Assembly (NCBI GenBank): GCA_037176905.1
Contig: JBBBWG010032864.1
Coordinates: 1-39,756 of the forward strand
Length of the DNA stretch: 39,756 nucleotides
DNA from: Azolla pinnata
Lineage: Eukaryota > Streptophyta > Polypodiopsida > Salviniales > Salviniaceae
Direction: 5' to 3'
Under the pieces are notes generated by a model. It made no database searches and was not told the origin of the DNA. It saw only the letters and a program-made list of their open reading frames with translations. Each line of letters begins with the position of its first letter. The first letter of the stretch is position 1. Below are positions 12,201 through 21,991 of the stretch, in pieces. Made by a program: the position numbers and the translations under genes.

Positions 12201-12932
12201 AATAAAATCAATTCCACACTGTCAGTGACCTATCTCATTCTCCTTGAAGGCCTTATTTTTGTAATTTCCTTACCCCATTCAATCCTAGATAGAACATAAT
12301 GTTTGAATATTGTCGCAAGTCAAAATTGTCTAGGCTGCAATACGTTGTAAATGACCATTGAGTGATAATTTACCTACATAAATGCCACAGTGTTAATGAC
12401 AAATTTTATTCTTCCTAAGGACATATTTTGTTCAATCGGCTATGCTCCGTTGCAATTGAAATTTTTAAAGTCGGACTATAAAAAAAGAATATTCTTTACA
12501 AATGTATAGATTTCTAGGACCAAAATAGCTAGAATTCAGCCAACACTTTGAACAAACCGTGCAAAATCTTATTCTGAAAATGGAAGTTATAAATCTGGAC
12601 GACTACGAGAATCGGGCATAGATCTCTTACCAGAAAACATATATCCTGAGGAAGACAAGGCTATCAAGTCCACTAGTGTTCACGATCTCATCATCGGTGA
12701 CCTCCCAGGCTTTCTTGACCCATCCGGCAGAGGGAAGATAGTTCTTGAGGACAAACCCTCCACCTTCCCCTCTCTTCAGCTTTTCTTTGTCGTTCACGAC
12801 GTGGCGAGCGAAGTAGATGTTGGCATTGGAGGGCTGCTTCCGGAAGACGGAGAAGAGAGCGAAGCAGAGGATTTCGAGGGAAATGTTGATGACGGCCGTG
12901 ACGACGAGGCCAGAAACCCTAGTGGCCGTCAT
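6208..12932 (-). CDS. OSCA/CSC1-like hyperosmolality-gated calcium channel, 10 exons, about 723 aa
   Basis: Coding exons in transcript order (high to low coordinates): 12932-12631, 11804-11658, 10790-10727, 9315-9106, 9019-8825, 8753-8455, 8267-7991, 7255-6980, 6906-6673, 6375-6208. All joins keep frame and total 724 codons with the stop, a normal length for the family. OSCA proteins are TMEM63/anoctamin-fold mechanosensitive cation channels of plasma and inner membranes that respond to osmotic stress. Family marks include FRKQPSNANIYFAR near the N-terminus, GLDSLVFLRIYVF, FVLVPVNY, QFTVLLRAIP, WVTEWAPEPRDVNW, the pore-region helices around INGYLPSLLLAILYYFIPTV, and YESGGQYWP-like YETGGQYWPHVHN. 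From memory it is closest to the Arabidopsis OSCA2 clade. The 64-nt exon at 10790-10727 encodes one membrane helix (LWVHFGLLYCISFAAYFLLYW). Donor GTATGG after EKRL is preferred to the one 5 nt downstream because the latter would create a stop. The ATG gives MTATRVSG; upstream in-frame codons are a TTC tract and are not counted as coding. Confidence 0.93.
9316..10726 (-). other. Large OSCA intron 3, no internal gene seen
   Basis: This 1.4 kb AT-rich intron separates the 64-nt exon from the exon starting EYRYISKK. Only short, non-conserved frames are present. It has a CT-rich stretch near 10005-10050 and no recognisable mobile element. Confidence 0.6.
12109..12435. repeat. Diverged duplication of about 170 bp inside OSCA intron 1
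   Basis: The block at 12109-12275 (from CCTTGACAGGACATAA to CTTGAAGGCCTTATTTTTG) resembles the one at 12283-12435 (from CCTAGATAGAACATAATG to CCTAAGGACATATTTTG). Shared landmarks, in the same order, are ATATT, CAAAATGACTGGGGCTTAATAC versus CAAAATTGTCTAGGCTGCAATAC, GACCATTGA-like text, and AGTG(A/T)TAATGAC-like text. Identity is clearly imperfect, so the duplication is old. Confidence 0.55.
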
Positions 12933-12956
12933 AGCTCGTCGTCGAATCGAGGAGCA

Positions 12957-13027
12957 GAAGAAAGAAAAGAAAGCAAGAAAGAAAGAAAGAAGAAGAAGAA
13001 GAAGAAGAAGAAGAAGAAGAAGAAGAA
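12957..13027 (-). repeat. TTC tract in the OSCA 5' leader
   Basis: On the + strand this is GAAAGAAAG passing into (AAG)n. On the coding strand it is a pyrimidine (TTC)n run ending about 25 nt before the OSCA ATG. It keeps a reading frame open upstream as poly-Leu/Phe, which is why a longer protein could be predicted wrongly. Confidence 0.85.
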
Positions 13028-13039
13028 ATTTTCTCAAAT

Positions 13040-15115
13040 CTCTGAACTGCCCTTCTTCCTTCCTTAACTTTGTAAAACTCCCAAAATACCCCTCTATCTG
13101 TTTACTCTTATTTCTAGGGTTTAGAATCAAGGTTTAGGGTTTAGGGTTTAGGAATCAGGGTTTAGGGTTTAGGGTTTAGGAATCAGGGTTTTGGGTTTAG
13201 GAATCAAAGTTTAGGGTTTAGGGTTTAGGAATCAGGGTTTAGGGTTTAGGGTTATGGGCATCACCTTGAGAACCAATTTATAAGGCTAATTGGAAGGGTT
13301 TACGGGCCACTGGTTATCCTCTTCCTTCCTTTATTCTTGTTAAATTCCCAAAACAGGGTTTCTGGATCAGGGTTTAGAGTTATGCGTTTAGGAATCAGGG
13401 TTTAGGGTTATGGGCATGACATTAAGAACTAATTTATAAGGCTAATTTGAATGGTTTATGGGCCACTGGTTATCCTCTTCCTTCCTTTACTTGTTAAATT
13501 CCCAGACTAGGGTTTAGGGATCATGGTTTAGGAATCAGGGTTTAGGGTTCAGGGTTTAGGAATCAGGGTTTAGGGTCCTGGGAATAACCTTAAGAACCAA
13601 TTTATAAGGCTAATTGGAATGGTTTACAGGCCACTGGTTATCCTCTTCCTTCCTTTACTTGTTAAATTCCCAAAATAGGGTTTCTGGATCAGGGTTTAGA
13701 GTTATGCGTTTAGGGATCAGGGTTTAGGGTTCAGGGTTTAGGGTTATGGGCATGCCATTAAGAACTAATTTATAAGGCTAATTTGAATGGTTTATGGGCC
13801 ACTGGTTATCCTCTTCCTTCCTTTACTTGTTANNNNNNNNNNNNNNNNNNNNNNNNNNNNNNNNNNNNNNNNNNNNNNNNNNNNNNNNNNNNNNNNNNNN
13901 NNNNNNNNNNNNNNNNNNNNNNNNNNNNNNNNGGGTTTCTGGATCAGGGTTTAGAGTTATGCGTTTAGGGATCAGGGTTTAGGGTTCAGGGTTTAGGGTT
14001 ATGGGCATGACCTTAAGAACTAATTTATAAGGCTAATTTGAATGGTTTATGGGCCATTGGTTATCCTCTTCCGTCCTTTACTTGTTAAATTCCCAGACTA
14101 GGGTTTAGGGATTAGGGTTTAGGGTTCAAGGCTTAGAGTTATGGGAATAACCTTAAGAACCAATTTATAAGGCTAATTGGAATGGTTTACGGGCCACTGG
14201 TTATCCTCTTCCTTCCTTGTTAAATTCCCAAAACAGGGTTTAGGAATCAGGGTTTAGGAATCAGGGTTTAGGAATCAGGGCTTAGGGTTCAAGGTTTAGG
14301 GATATAGGAATAACCTTAAGAACCAATTTATAAGGCTAATTTGAATGGTTCACGGGCAACCGATTATCTTCTTCCTTCCTTAACTTTGTAAAATTCCCTA
14401 AATAACCCTCCATCTATTTACTCTTATTTCTAGGGTTTAGGAATTAGGGTTCAGGGTATAGGAATTAGGGTTTAAGGTTTAGGGTTATGGGTTATGGGAA
14501 TAACCTTAAGAACCAATTTATAAGGCTAATTTGAATGGTTTACGGGCCACCAATTATCCTCTTCCTTCCTTTACTTATTAAATTCCCAAACTAGGGTTTA
14601 GGGATCATGGTTTAGGAATCAAGGTTTAGGAATCAAGGTTTAAGAATCAAGGTTTAGGAATCAGGGTTTAAGATTTAAGGTTTAGGGTTATGAGCATAAC
14701 CTTAAGAACCAACATATAAGGCTAATTTGAATGGTTTATGGGCCACTGGTTATCCTCTTCCTTCCTTTACTTGTTAAATACCCAAACTAGGGTTTAGGGA
14801 TCAGGGTTTAGGGTTTAGGGATCAGGGTTTAGGGTTATGGGCATAGCCTTGAGAACCAATTTATAAGGCTAATTTGAATGGTTTACAGGCAACTCGTTAT
14901 CCTCTTCCTTCCTTTAGTTGTTAAATTCCCCAAATACCCCCTCTATCTTTTTACTCTTCTTTCTAGGGTTTAGGAATCATGGTTTAGGGTTATGGGCATA
15001 ACCTTAAGAATTAATTTACAAGGCTAATTTGAATGGTTTACGAGCAACCAATTAGTTATCTCCTTGCTTCCTTTACTTTGTAAAACTCCCAAAATACCCC
15101 TCCATCTGTTTATTT
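13040..15115. repeat. Telomere-motif satellite, about 11 units of 140-196 bp, in the divergent OSCA/NDUFA2 promoter region
   Basis: Each unit joins degenerate TTTAGGG repeats (often GGAATCAGGGTTTAGGG) to a conserved spacer. The spacer runs TTAAGAACCAATTTATAAGG, CTAATTTGAATGGTTTA, GGGCCACTGGTTATCC, TCTTCCTTCCTTTACTTG, TTAAATTCCCAAA. The anchor TAAGGCTAAT falls at about 13281, 13437, 13605, 13773, 14028, 14168, 14331, 14521, 14717, 14863 and 15018. The array is interrupted by an assembly gap. Both edges carry the same segment TTTGTAAAACTCCCAAAATA followed by CCCCT and CATCTGTTTA-like text (13063-13105 and 15070-15113). The motif TGGGCC (site II type) is present in about four units; others read CGGGCC or CAGGCC. 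Confidence 0.93.
13833..13932. other. Assembly gap (100 N) inside the telomere-motif satellite
   Basis: Exactly 100 N bases. The round number suggests a placeholder of unknown true length, so the unit count of the satellite is a minimum. Confidence 0.95.
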
Positions 15116-15169
15116 ACGACGATTATACGAAATTTCGCCGTTTTTGTAATCACCTTATTTTCTTCTCCA

Positions 15170-15392
15170 TAACAAATTAACCATAGCAAATTAACCATAG
15201 CAAATTCAACCATAGCAAATTAACCATAGCAAATTCAACCATAGCAAATTAACCATAGCAAATTCAACCATAGCAAATTCAACCATAGCAAATTCAACCA
15301 TAGTAAATTCAACCATAGAAAATTAACCATAGCAAATTCAACCATAGCATAACAAATTAACCATGGCAAATTCAACCATAGCAAATTAAAGC
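15170..15392. repeat. 14-15 bp minisatellite CCATAGCAAATTCAA/CCATAGCAAATTAA
   Basis: About fifteen units of ACCATAGCAAATT, spaced by either AA or CAA, run from about 15170 to 15392. The array lies directly upstream of the complex I gene, between the telomere-motif satellite and the CTT tract. Confidence 0.92.
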
Positions 15393-15483
15393 TCTCATCA
15401 ATCATATTTGAGCAGAGACAAAATTTCTAATACACAGAAACCTCAAGCAAAGAGTGAGGGGCATTTATGTAAATATGGAAAAT

Positions 15484-15563
15484 GTCTTCTTCTTCTTCTT
15501 CTTCTTCTTCTTCTTCATTCTTCTTCTTTCTTTCTTTGTCTTTCTTTCTTTCTTTCTTTCTTC
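15484..15563 (+). repeat. (CTT)n/(TTTC)n pyrimidine tract in the NDUFA2-like 5' leader
   Basis: (TTC)n then (TTTC)n, nearly pure pyrimidine for about 80 nt, ends 17 nt before the start codon at 15580. Pyrimidine-rich leaders are common in plant 5' UTRs. Confidence 0.88.
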
Positions 15564-15579
15564 AGTCTTCGGAGCGATC

Positions 15580-17260
15580 ATGTCGTGGAAAGCCAAGGTC
15601 GCCCCTGCCGTCAAAGAGCTTCGCTTCCATTTCTGCCAGACTTCAGTTGCTAGTGCGCCTGCAAGGTTTCTCTCTTTCTTACTCTTCCTGTTGCTCCCTT
15701 TTCTGTTTAATTCTGTATGGTCTTGCTTCACCTCTATGCATCTCTCTCTCTCTCCTGGATATACAAGATTTCCTGCTTTTCTAACCCCATCGACTCCTAC
15801 AGGGAGTTTATCAAACGTAATTACAAGGACTTGAAGGCATCAAACCCTCGCCTTCCCATCCTTATTCGAGAATGCAACGGTATTCAACCTCGGTTGTGGG
15901 CAAGATACGGTATTGCTCCTCGTACATTTTATACGAGTATCGTTCTTCGAGTGTGGGGAAACACGATTGTGCACTCCCTTTGCTTGCGATGCATTTAGAT
16001 CCACATGTTGCCTTAACTTCCTCTTGGAATGCATCAGGCCTGCCTTGATGTTGTGTGGTATTTTAGTGGTGAATTTATGGCTTCATTGTCAAATTGTATG
16101 TACATGCATTTTGCGGGGAAGTGAAGAATAGGTCGATGAGTCAAGCTAAAAGATATAGATTTCCTTAGTATATCCAGTATTAATTTTGTAATAAGGAAGA
16201 AATTGTGGCATCGTTTGCAATGTCTCTAGGAATAGATGTATGACTTCCCTGTGGTGAGGCTTTCGAGCAAAAAGATTGCATTTTTAATGTGTTTACAGCT
16301 TCTTTATTATGGTACCATGAATTTCACGTAAAGTTGAGATGCTGTAAAGCGTTTTAGTAGGAAGTTGTGATCTTGAGTCATGGTTTTAACGTATTTTACT
16401 GTCAAAAAAAAAAGTAATCTTGATGATGTAGTGTGCTAAGATACTTATTCCTGATCTGTTACCTATGCATATTTTGAAGTTTCTGAAATTTAAAGCATTA
16501 GAATGGTTTAACCACGGATTTGCCACTTTGGGATGTGGTCAATGCTTATTGAAGCCTTTCTGAATTCGAGGACGTTGTACCTGGACTTTTAGAGCCTTAG
16601 ATGATATGCTGAGTTCAGTCAGCTGTGCTCAGTCGTGCTTATCGTTATAGTTACTGTAGGTCTATTTTGCCTCACACTGTAAGGTTCATGGTAATGCGAT
16701 CAATTTTCGGGTAGGTACATTTGAAACTGCATATATTTTTATCCTTTGAAAGGAAATACAAATTTTGCTCAATTATTTCCTTTCACTGTATGGAACATGA
16801 TGACCATTATGGATGCTAGAGAAGCATCCCTTTTGGTTATTTCTAGAATGCTTAGGACATGCTTGAAGTGGTCAAAGGGTTTCCATCAGTTTTGGTACAT
16901 AATTTCTGACAGAGTAATTCTTCACACATTCCTATTGCTCATATGAACATTTCTTATACTTGTGGCAAACATAGAGGTATTCTAGCAAATACCAATAAAG
17001 TTAGGGGTATTTGGATGTTGCTCATGTGTATCTTCTGAATGCAAACTCCATTCTGCCTCCTGATTAGTGGCATGTGAATTTATAAAGTTTTTTTATTATA
17101 TAAAATTATCTCTTTTGCAATTCGAATTACTAAAACATATCTTCTTACTGCGGTTTGACTTGGTATATCAGAGTTTGGGGAAGAGAAGAGTGTCCTATTA
17201 GATGGGTTGACGGAACAACAAATTGATGGGAAGCTGAAGGAATTGGTGCTGCCATCATAA
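15580..17260 (+). CDS. Mitochondrial complex I subunit B8 (NDUFA2-like), 3 exons, 93 aa
   Basis: Exons 15580-15665, 15803-15909 and 17172-17260 join in frame to 93 codons plus stop. B8/NDUFA2 is a small accessory subunit with a thioredoxin-like fold on the matrix arm of respiratory complex I. It matches the family along its length: [20 protein letters not shown] at the start, then [35 protein letters not shown], and the terminal [17 protein letters not shown]. The two Cys that can pair in this family are residues 19 and 53. Length is close to the usual 95-99 residues. The last exon follows a 1.26 kb intron and was found by its family-like LDGLTEQQ segment and phase match, so it is slightly less certain. 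The gene faces away from the OSCA-like gene across the satellite. Confidence 0.92.
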
Positions 17261-18365
17261 CTTCTGAGTTTGTGTGAAGTATTGGACTCTTGAGCTAGGA
17301 ATAAAGCTTCTCGCATGTTTGGAGAAGGATTCTTTCATGCTATCCACTTGAACGAGGAAAGGGTATATATGCTTTATAAAGGTACTTGATTCGAAGTAAA
17401 GATGTCATGTAGAGTTCATGTTGCTATATCGACTTATGAAGCCTTTGAAGGTCAGATGATGCTCCTGTGAACTTCCAGAGAATGTTTTACATTTTCTTTT
17501 GAAAAAAGTGTGTTGATCGTAGCAAAGGAAGTGCGCCAATCTTTTAACTTTTGGACTACTATCTGGTGGATAGCAGGCAGGTTCAAACTGGGTTTCGATA
17601 AACAAAAAAACTCACTTAACTTAACTGCATTGACGAACACCAGCCTATGTAGTATTTGTGAACTTTTGAGAGCGTTTGGTAAGGTGCCAAAAAGTTAAAA
17701 CTATGGCGAAGAACGAGAAAAAGAGAGGTAAAACAACTAACTGATGTCATTTGCATTTTATATGAGAAGGTTTAGGCTCGATCACTTTTGGTGGCCACAT
17801 TGAAAGTAATATTGGAGGATTCTTAGTTGATCTGGCCACTTCTGTATCCTGATGGCATGATATTATCTACATGCAGTAAGCTTCGTGTTTGGATTGTTTG
17901 ACAATGTGTTGCGATGCAACAGGAATGTGTGGGAAATTGGGAATCAGAATCAGCTGGAGTCATAATTGGGAGAATTATCATTACAGGAAGGATCTGTTCA
18001 AGGTAGAATTGGTTCGGTTTCCTTATCCAAACGATGCTAGTTTTTTTTTGTTCTGAGAGCAGTCAACAACAATATGGATGAGATTCCCACTTTCACAACT
18101 ATATTTCCTGTGAAGGTTTGAACTTCTATTCTTGCTTGGATGGATCGGATCGATGGAGAAAATGTTTCTGCGAGTTTTTAATGATCTCTCGGTAACATGA
18201 AGGCCGATGAAGGAGTCGATTGCAACATGTTATATGCACACTAATCTTTTATTATATGCCACATTGATTGGGAGATACATGCAGATTCTTTTTCAAGGCA
18301 TTCAGATGAAAAGGATTTTGTGTGAGAAGGTACTTCTAAATGAAGAACTTGGAAGTTTATTGCAT
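17261..18365. other. Region between NDUFA2-like and PPR genes, no gene recognised
   Basis: About 1.1 kb with AT-rich unique sequence and only short reading frames. It should contain the 3' UTR of the complex I gene. I see no repeat structure until the CAT array begins near 18370. Confidence 0.6.
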
Positions 18366-18369
18366 TGCT

Positions 18370-18498
18370 AGTCATAATCCAACAACAATATCATCATCAT
18401 TGCATCACCATCATAACCATCACCATCATCACCATCATAACCATCACCATCATCATCATCACCACCACCATCAACATCATTGCAGCATCATCACCACC

Positions 18499-18532
<34 letters not shown>

Positions 18533-19182
18533 TTAGTGCCACCATCATCAACACCGCTATCATCATCAGCAGCAGCAATGTCATCATTAGCAGCAACAGC
18601 ATCATCAACATCACCACCACCGTCATCGTCAATGACCATCAGTGTCATGATCATGATCATGACCACAACCGTCATAATCATCAATCGTCATCGCCAGCAA
18701 CAACATCGGCATCACCACCATCTTCATGGTTGTCAATTACCATCAACATGAACGTCGTGATCATCACCACCACCATCGTCATCATCAATCATCACGATCA
18801 ACACCATCAACATCAACATCATGATCATGATCATCAATCATCATTGTCAACAACAACAACAGCAACATCACCATCACCACCAGCATCATCGTCAACCACC
18901 ATCAACATCATGATCATGACCATCATGACCATCATCATCATTGACAACAACACCAATAACAACATCATCAATCATCATCACCAACAACAACATCATCAAC
19001 CATCATCACCACCAACAACATCATCAATCATCATCACTACCAACACCATCACCACCATCACCACCATCACCACCATCACCACCATCACCATCATCACCAC
19101 CACCACCATCATCATCGCTTTCAGCATCACCACAGTCACCACCATCATTATCATCACCATCAACACCATGATCACCATCACC

Positions 19183-19216
<34 letters not shown>

Positions 19217-19535
19217 CCTTCAGGACCACCACCATCATCAACATCAACACCACCATCACCATCATCATCATCACCACCACAATCATCACAGTCACCACCA
19301 TAACCATCATCACCATCATCACCACCACAATCATCACAGTCACCATCATCACCACCACAATCATCATCACCACCACAATCATCACAGTCACCATCATTAC
19401 TATGATCATCATCATCACCACCACAATCATCACAGTCATCATCATTACCATGATCATCATCATCACCACCACAATCATCACAGTCACCATCATCACCATC
19501 ACCATCATCAGCAGCATCATCATCTTCACCATCGC
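18370..19535. repeat. 1.15 kb CAT/CAC trinucleotide array
   Basis: Nearly continuous trinucleotides CAT, CAC and CAA, with occasional CAG or CGT, change composition along the array. The right part has a higher-order pattern in which CACCACAATCATCACAGTCA recurs with ATCATCACCATCATC spacers. Because these codons and their complements lack stops, several frames stay open on both strands. It ends just upstream of the PPR start. Confidence 0.95.
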
Positions 19536-19544
19536 CATGATCAT

Positions 19545-19563
19545 CTTCTTCTTCTTCTTCTTC
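19545..19563 (+). repeat. Short (TTC)n tract just before the PPR start
   Basis: (TTC)6 or so ends 17 nt before the ATG at 19580. It resembles the pyrimidine tracts before the OSCA-like, NDUFA2-like and COR27-like starts. Confidence 0.8.
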
Positions 19564-19579
19564 ACGGACTCTGTGATGT

Positions 19580-21991
19580 ATGGATCCATGGCAGGGCACT
19601 GTCCCGCCCCACGAGCTCTTCGCCTACATCCGGCTCTTCAAAGCTTGCGCCAGCGCCCGCGACCTTCCCAGAGGTATGTCTTCTCACTCCGACGCCTGCC
19701 GAGCAGGGCTCCTGCCCACGCTCTTCGTTCCTGCCGAGAACACCCTCATCAGCATGTACGGCAAATGTGGTAGCCTCCATGAGGCCAAGTATGTGTTCCT
19801 CTCCATGAAGGAACGGACGACCGTCTCCTGGAATGCCATGCTCTCGGCCTTCGTCGCAAAAGGCCAGGGAAACGAGGCTTTGAAGCTTTGCAGGCAAATG
19901 CTGTATGATCGCGTGAACCTCGACCTTGCAACGTTTGTGGTTGTTCTTCAAGCATGTGGTCTTTTGGCATCCGGAGGGAAACCCGAAAGCGATTCCCATG
20001 CAATGATGTGTGTGGAGATTGGATATGCGTTGCACTCTCGAATCCGAAGGGAACAGACCGCTCAGGATCCATTTGTTGCTAGTGCCCTCATAAGCTTGTA
20101 CGGGAAGTGCAAGGCGATTGTTATGGCCGAATATGTGTTCAGCTCGGTTGTGGAGCCTTCCGCTGTGCTATGGAATGCGATGCTCTCGGCCTATGTAGAG
20201 AGTGATCAAGGAGAGAAAGCTTTGCAGCTGTATGCACTCATGCGAGAAGAAAAGGTTAGTCCTGACGATGCCACATATGTGATTGCCCTTCAGGCATGTA
20301 CAGAACTCGCAGAAAAAGAAGGATCTTTCGATGAAGGACGAGCTGCATCGATGCCGTTACGAATCGGGCATGTCCTTCATACTTCCTCACATCGTCAAGG
20401 CTCAACCTCAAATGTTCTGGTCAATAACTCCCTTATAACTATGTATGGCAGATGTGGGGCGAGTGCTGATGCTGAGCATCTATTTTATGGGTTCTCTCTA
20501 CATAGTGTTATGTCGTGGAATGCCATGCTCTCCGTATACATCGAAACAGGGCAACCAGAGAAGGCCTTACTGCTGTACATGCAGATGCGAGAGGATAAAG
20601 CAATGTCAGACCAACGGACCTTTGTGATTATTCTTCAGGCATGCATCGTCCTCGTTGAGAACGAGGAAAATCTTCCCCTGGAAGAAAAGAGAGCTAAGGC
20701 TGTTTGCCTTGAGATTGGACAAGCATTGCATGCCGAGGCTTCTAAGCAAGGATTTGCATGTGATGCCTTTGTCGGAAGTGCTCTATTGAGTATGTACGCT
20801 GCATGTGGCTCTGTTGTTGGAGTAGAATATGTTTTTGGAATGATAAAATGTCGAGACCTCGTGACATGGAATGCAGTACTTTCAGCATATGTTGAACAGG
20901 GGCATGGAGAGACTGCTTTAGTTACGTATAAAGAGATGCTTCTAGATGGTGAAGCACCGAACCAGCGCACCTTTGTGATCCTTCTTCAAGCATGTGTCCT
21001 TATGGCCGAGAAGGAAGAAACTCTTCTTATGAATCAGCAGCTTGCAAAGGTGGCATCTCTTGCTATAGGTCAAGCATTACATATGGATGCCGACAAAATA
21101 GGCTTCATGCATGATGTCTTTGTTGGAAATAGCCTAATTAGCATGTATGGTAAATGCGGGTCCATTCTTGAAGCCGAGGTAGTATTCGACCGTTTGTCTC
21201 AACGAGATGTTGTGTCGTGGAATGCCATTGTTTCAGCATATATAGATCAAGGTCAAGTTGATAAGGCTTTACGGTTATACTGTAGGATGTGCAAGCAATG
21301 CATCACACTCGTTACCCTCACTCGCATTCTACAAGCATGTAGTGGGAGCGGAAGCTTGGAAATATGCAGACAACTTCATTTTGAGCTTGTTTCTACAGCA
21401 CATAGTGATAATACTCCTGCTGCACCAACACTTATATCTGCATATGGCGGATGTGCAAGCATGTTAGATGCACAAGCATGTTGTGATGAGGTGCCAGAAG
21501 TGGATATAGCTTCATGGAATGCTTGTATTGCGGGTCATGCAGGAGAAGGAGACACAATCCTGACCTTCCATGTGTTTGAAACTATGGTATTGGCTGGTGT
21601 GGAAGTGGATAAAGTGACATTTGTTTCTCTCTTTTCGGCTTGTGCCCACTGTGGCCTTGTAGGAGAAGGTCTCGAGTATTTTGTGGCGATGAACAAGGAC
21701 TATGGAATAGTCCCTGATATGAAGCATTATGGTAGCATTCTTAATCTCCTCGGACGAGCCGGAGATTTCACGAGGGTTGAATCTGTGTTAGAGAGGATGC
21801 CGATGGAAGCCGACATCACCCTTTGGTTGTGCTTATTGGGAGCTTGTACACATGGCAACTTAGAGCTAGCTGAGCGGGCTTTCGAAAATGCAGTGACCTT
21901 GCAACCGACTCATGCTTCTCCATATGTTCTCATGTCGAATATCTATGCGGATGCCGGGGTGACAGAATCATATGTTTATTCAAGCTTGTAG
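19580..21991 (+). CDS. PLS-type pentatricopeptide repeat protein, intronless, 803 aa
   Basis: PPR proteins bind organelle RNA one base per repeat for editing, splicing, stability or translation. The protein is a chain of L, S and P motifs from about residue 11: LISMYGKCGS-type S motifs, VSWNAMLSAYVE-type P motifs and LQAC-type L motifs. About six L-S-P triplets are followed by FVSLFSACAHCGLVGEGLEYF and a partial E1-like motif (LLGACTHGNLELAERAFENA). It then stops after a short unrelated tail (VTESYVYSSL), with no E2, E+ or DYW domain. L motifs 2-5 are about 47-50 residues rather than the usual 35-36, because of a variable Glu/Lys-rich insertion after LQAC, for example LAEKEETLL. No clear targeting peptide follows MDPWQGTVPPHEL, although organelle location is usual for the family. 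The ATG at 19580 is chosen because repeats begin at once; an out-of-frame ATG lies 4 nt upstream. Confidence 0.93.
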   Translation: MDPWQGTVPPHELFAYIRLFKACASARDLPRGMSSHSDACRAGLLPTLFVPAENTLISMYGKCGSLHEAKYVFLSMKERTTVSWNAMLSAFVAKGQGNEALKLCRQMLYDRVNLDLATFVVVLQACGLLASGGKPESDSHAMMCVEIGYALHSRIRREQTAQDPFVASALISLYGKCKAIVMAEYVFSSVVEPSAVLWNAMLSAYVESDQGEKALQLYALMREEKVSPDDATYVIALQACTELAEKEGSFDEGRAASMPLRIGHVLHTSSHRQGSTSNVLVNNSLITMYGRCGASADAEHLFYGFSLHSVMSWNAMLSVYIETGQPEKALLLYMQMREDKAMSDQRTFVIILQACIVLVENEENLPLEEKRAKAVCLEIGQALHAEASKQGFACDAFVGSALLSMYAACGSVVGVEYVFGMIKCRDLVTWNAVLSAYVEQGHGETALVTYKEMLLDGEAPNQRTFVILLQACVLMAEKEETLLMNQQLAKVASLAIGQALHMDADKIGFMHDVFVGNSLISMYGKCGSILEAEVVFDRLSQRDVVSWNAIVSAYIDQGQVDKALRLYCRMCKQCITLVTLTRILQACSGSGSLEICRQLHFELVSTAHSDNTPAAPTLISAYGGCASMLDAQACCDEVPEVDIASWNACIAGHAGEGDTILTFHVFETMVLAGVEVDKVTFVSLFSACAHCGLVGEGLEYFVAMNKDYGIVPDMKHYGSILNLLGRAGDFTRVESVLERMPMEADITLWLCLLGACTHGNLELAERAFENAVTLQPTHASPYVLMSNIYADAGVTESYVYSSL

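Noticed and set aside
12933-13130. N-terminal extension of the OSCA-like protein with a long poly-Leu run
   Set aside because: It comes from the TTC tract in the leader. OSCA proteins start close to the first membrane helix, which follows the ATG at 12932.
13120-15000. TTTAGGG repeats as a true chromosome end
   Set aside because: The repeats are degenerate, mixed with spacer units, and have genes on both sides, so the array is interstitial.
18340-19773. Long + strand reading frame of 477 codons and long minus-strand frames over the CAT array
   Set aside because: Residues are almost only His, Thr, Ile, Ser, Pro or Asp, Gly, Met, Val, as expected from stop-free trinucleotides. There is no domain, and it overlaps the PPR gene in another phase.
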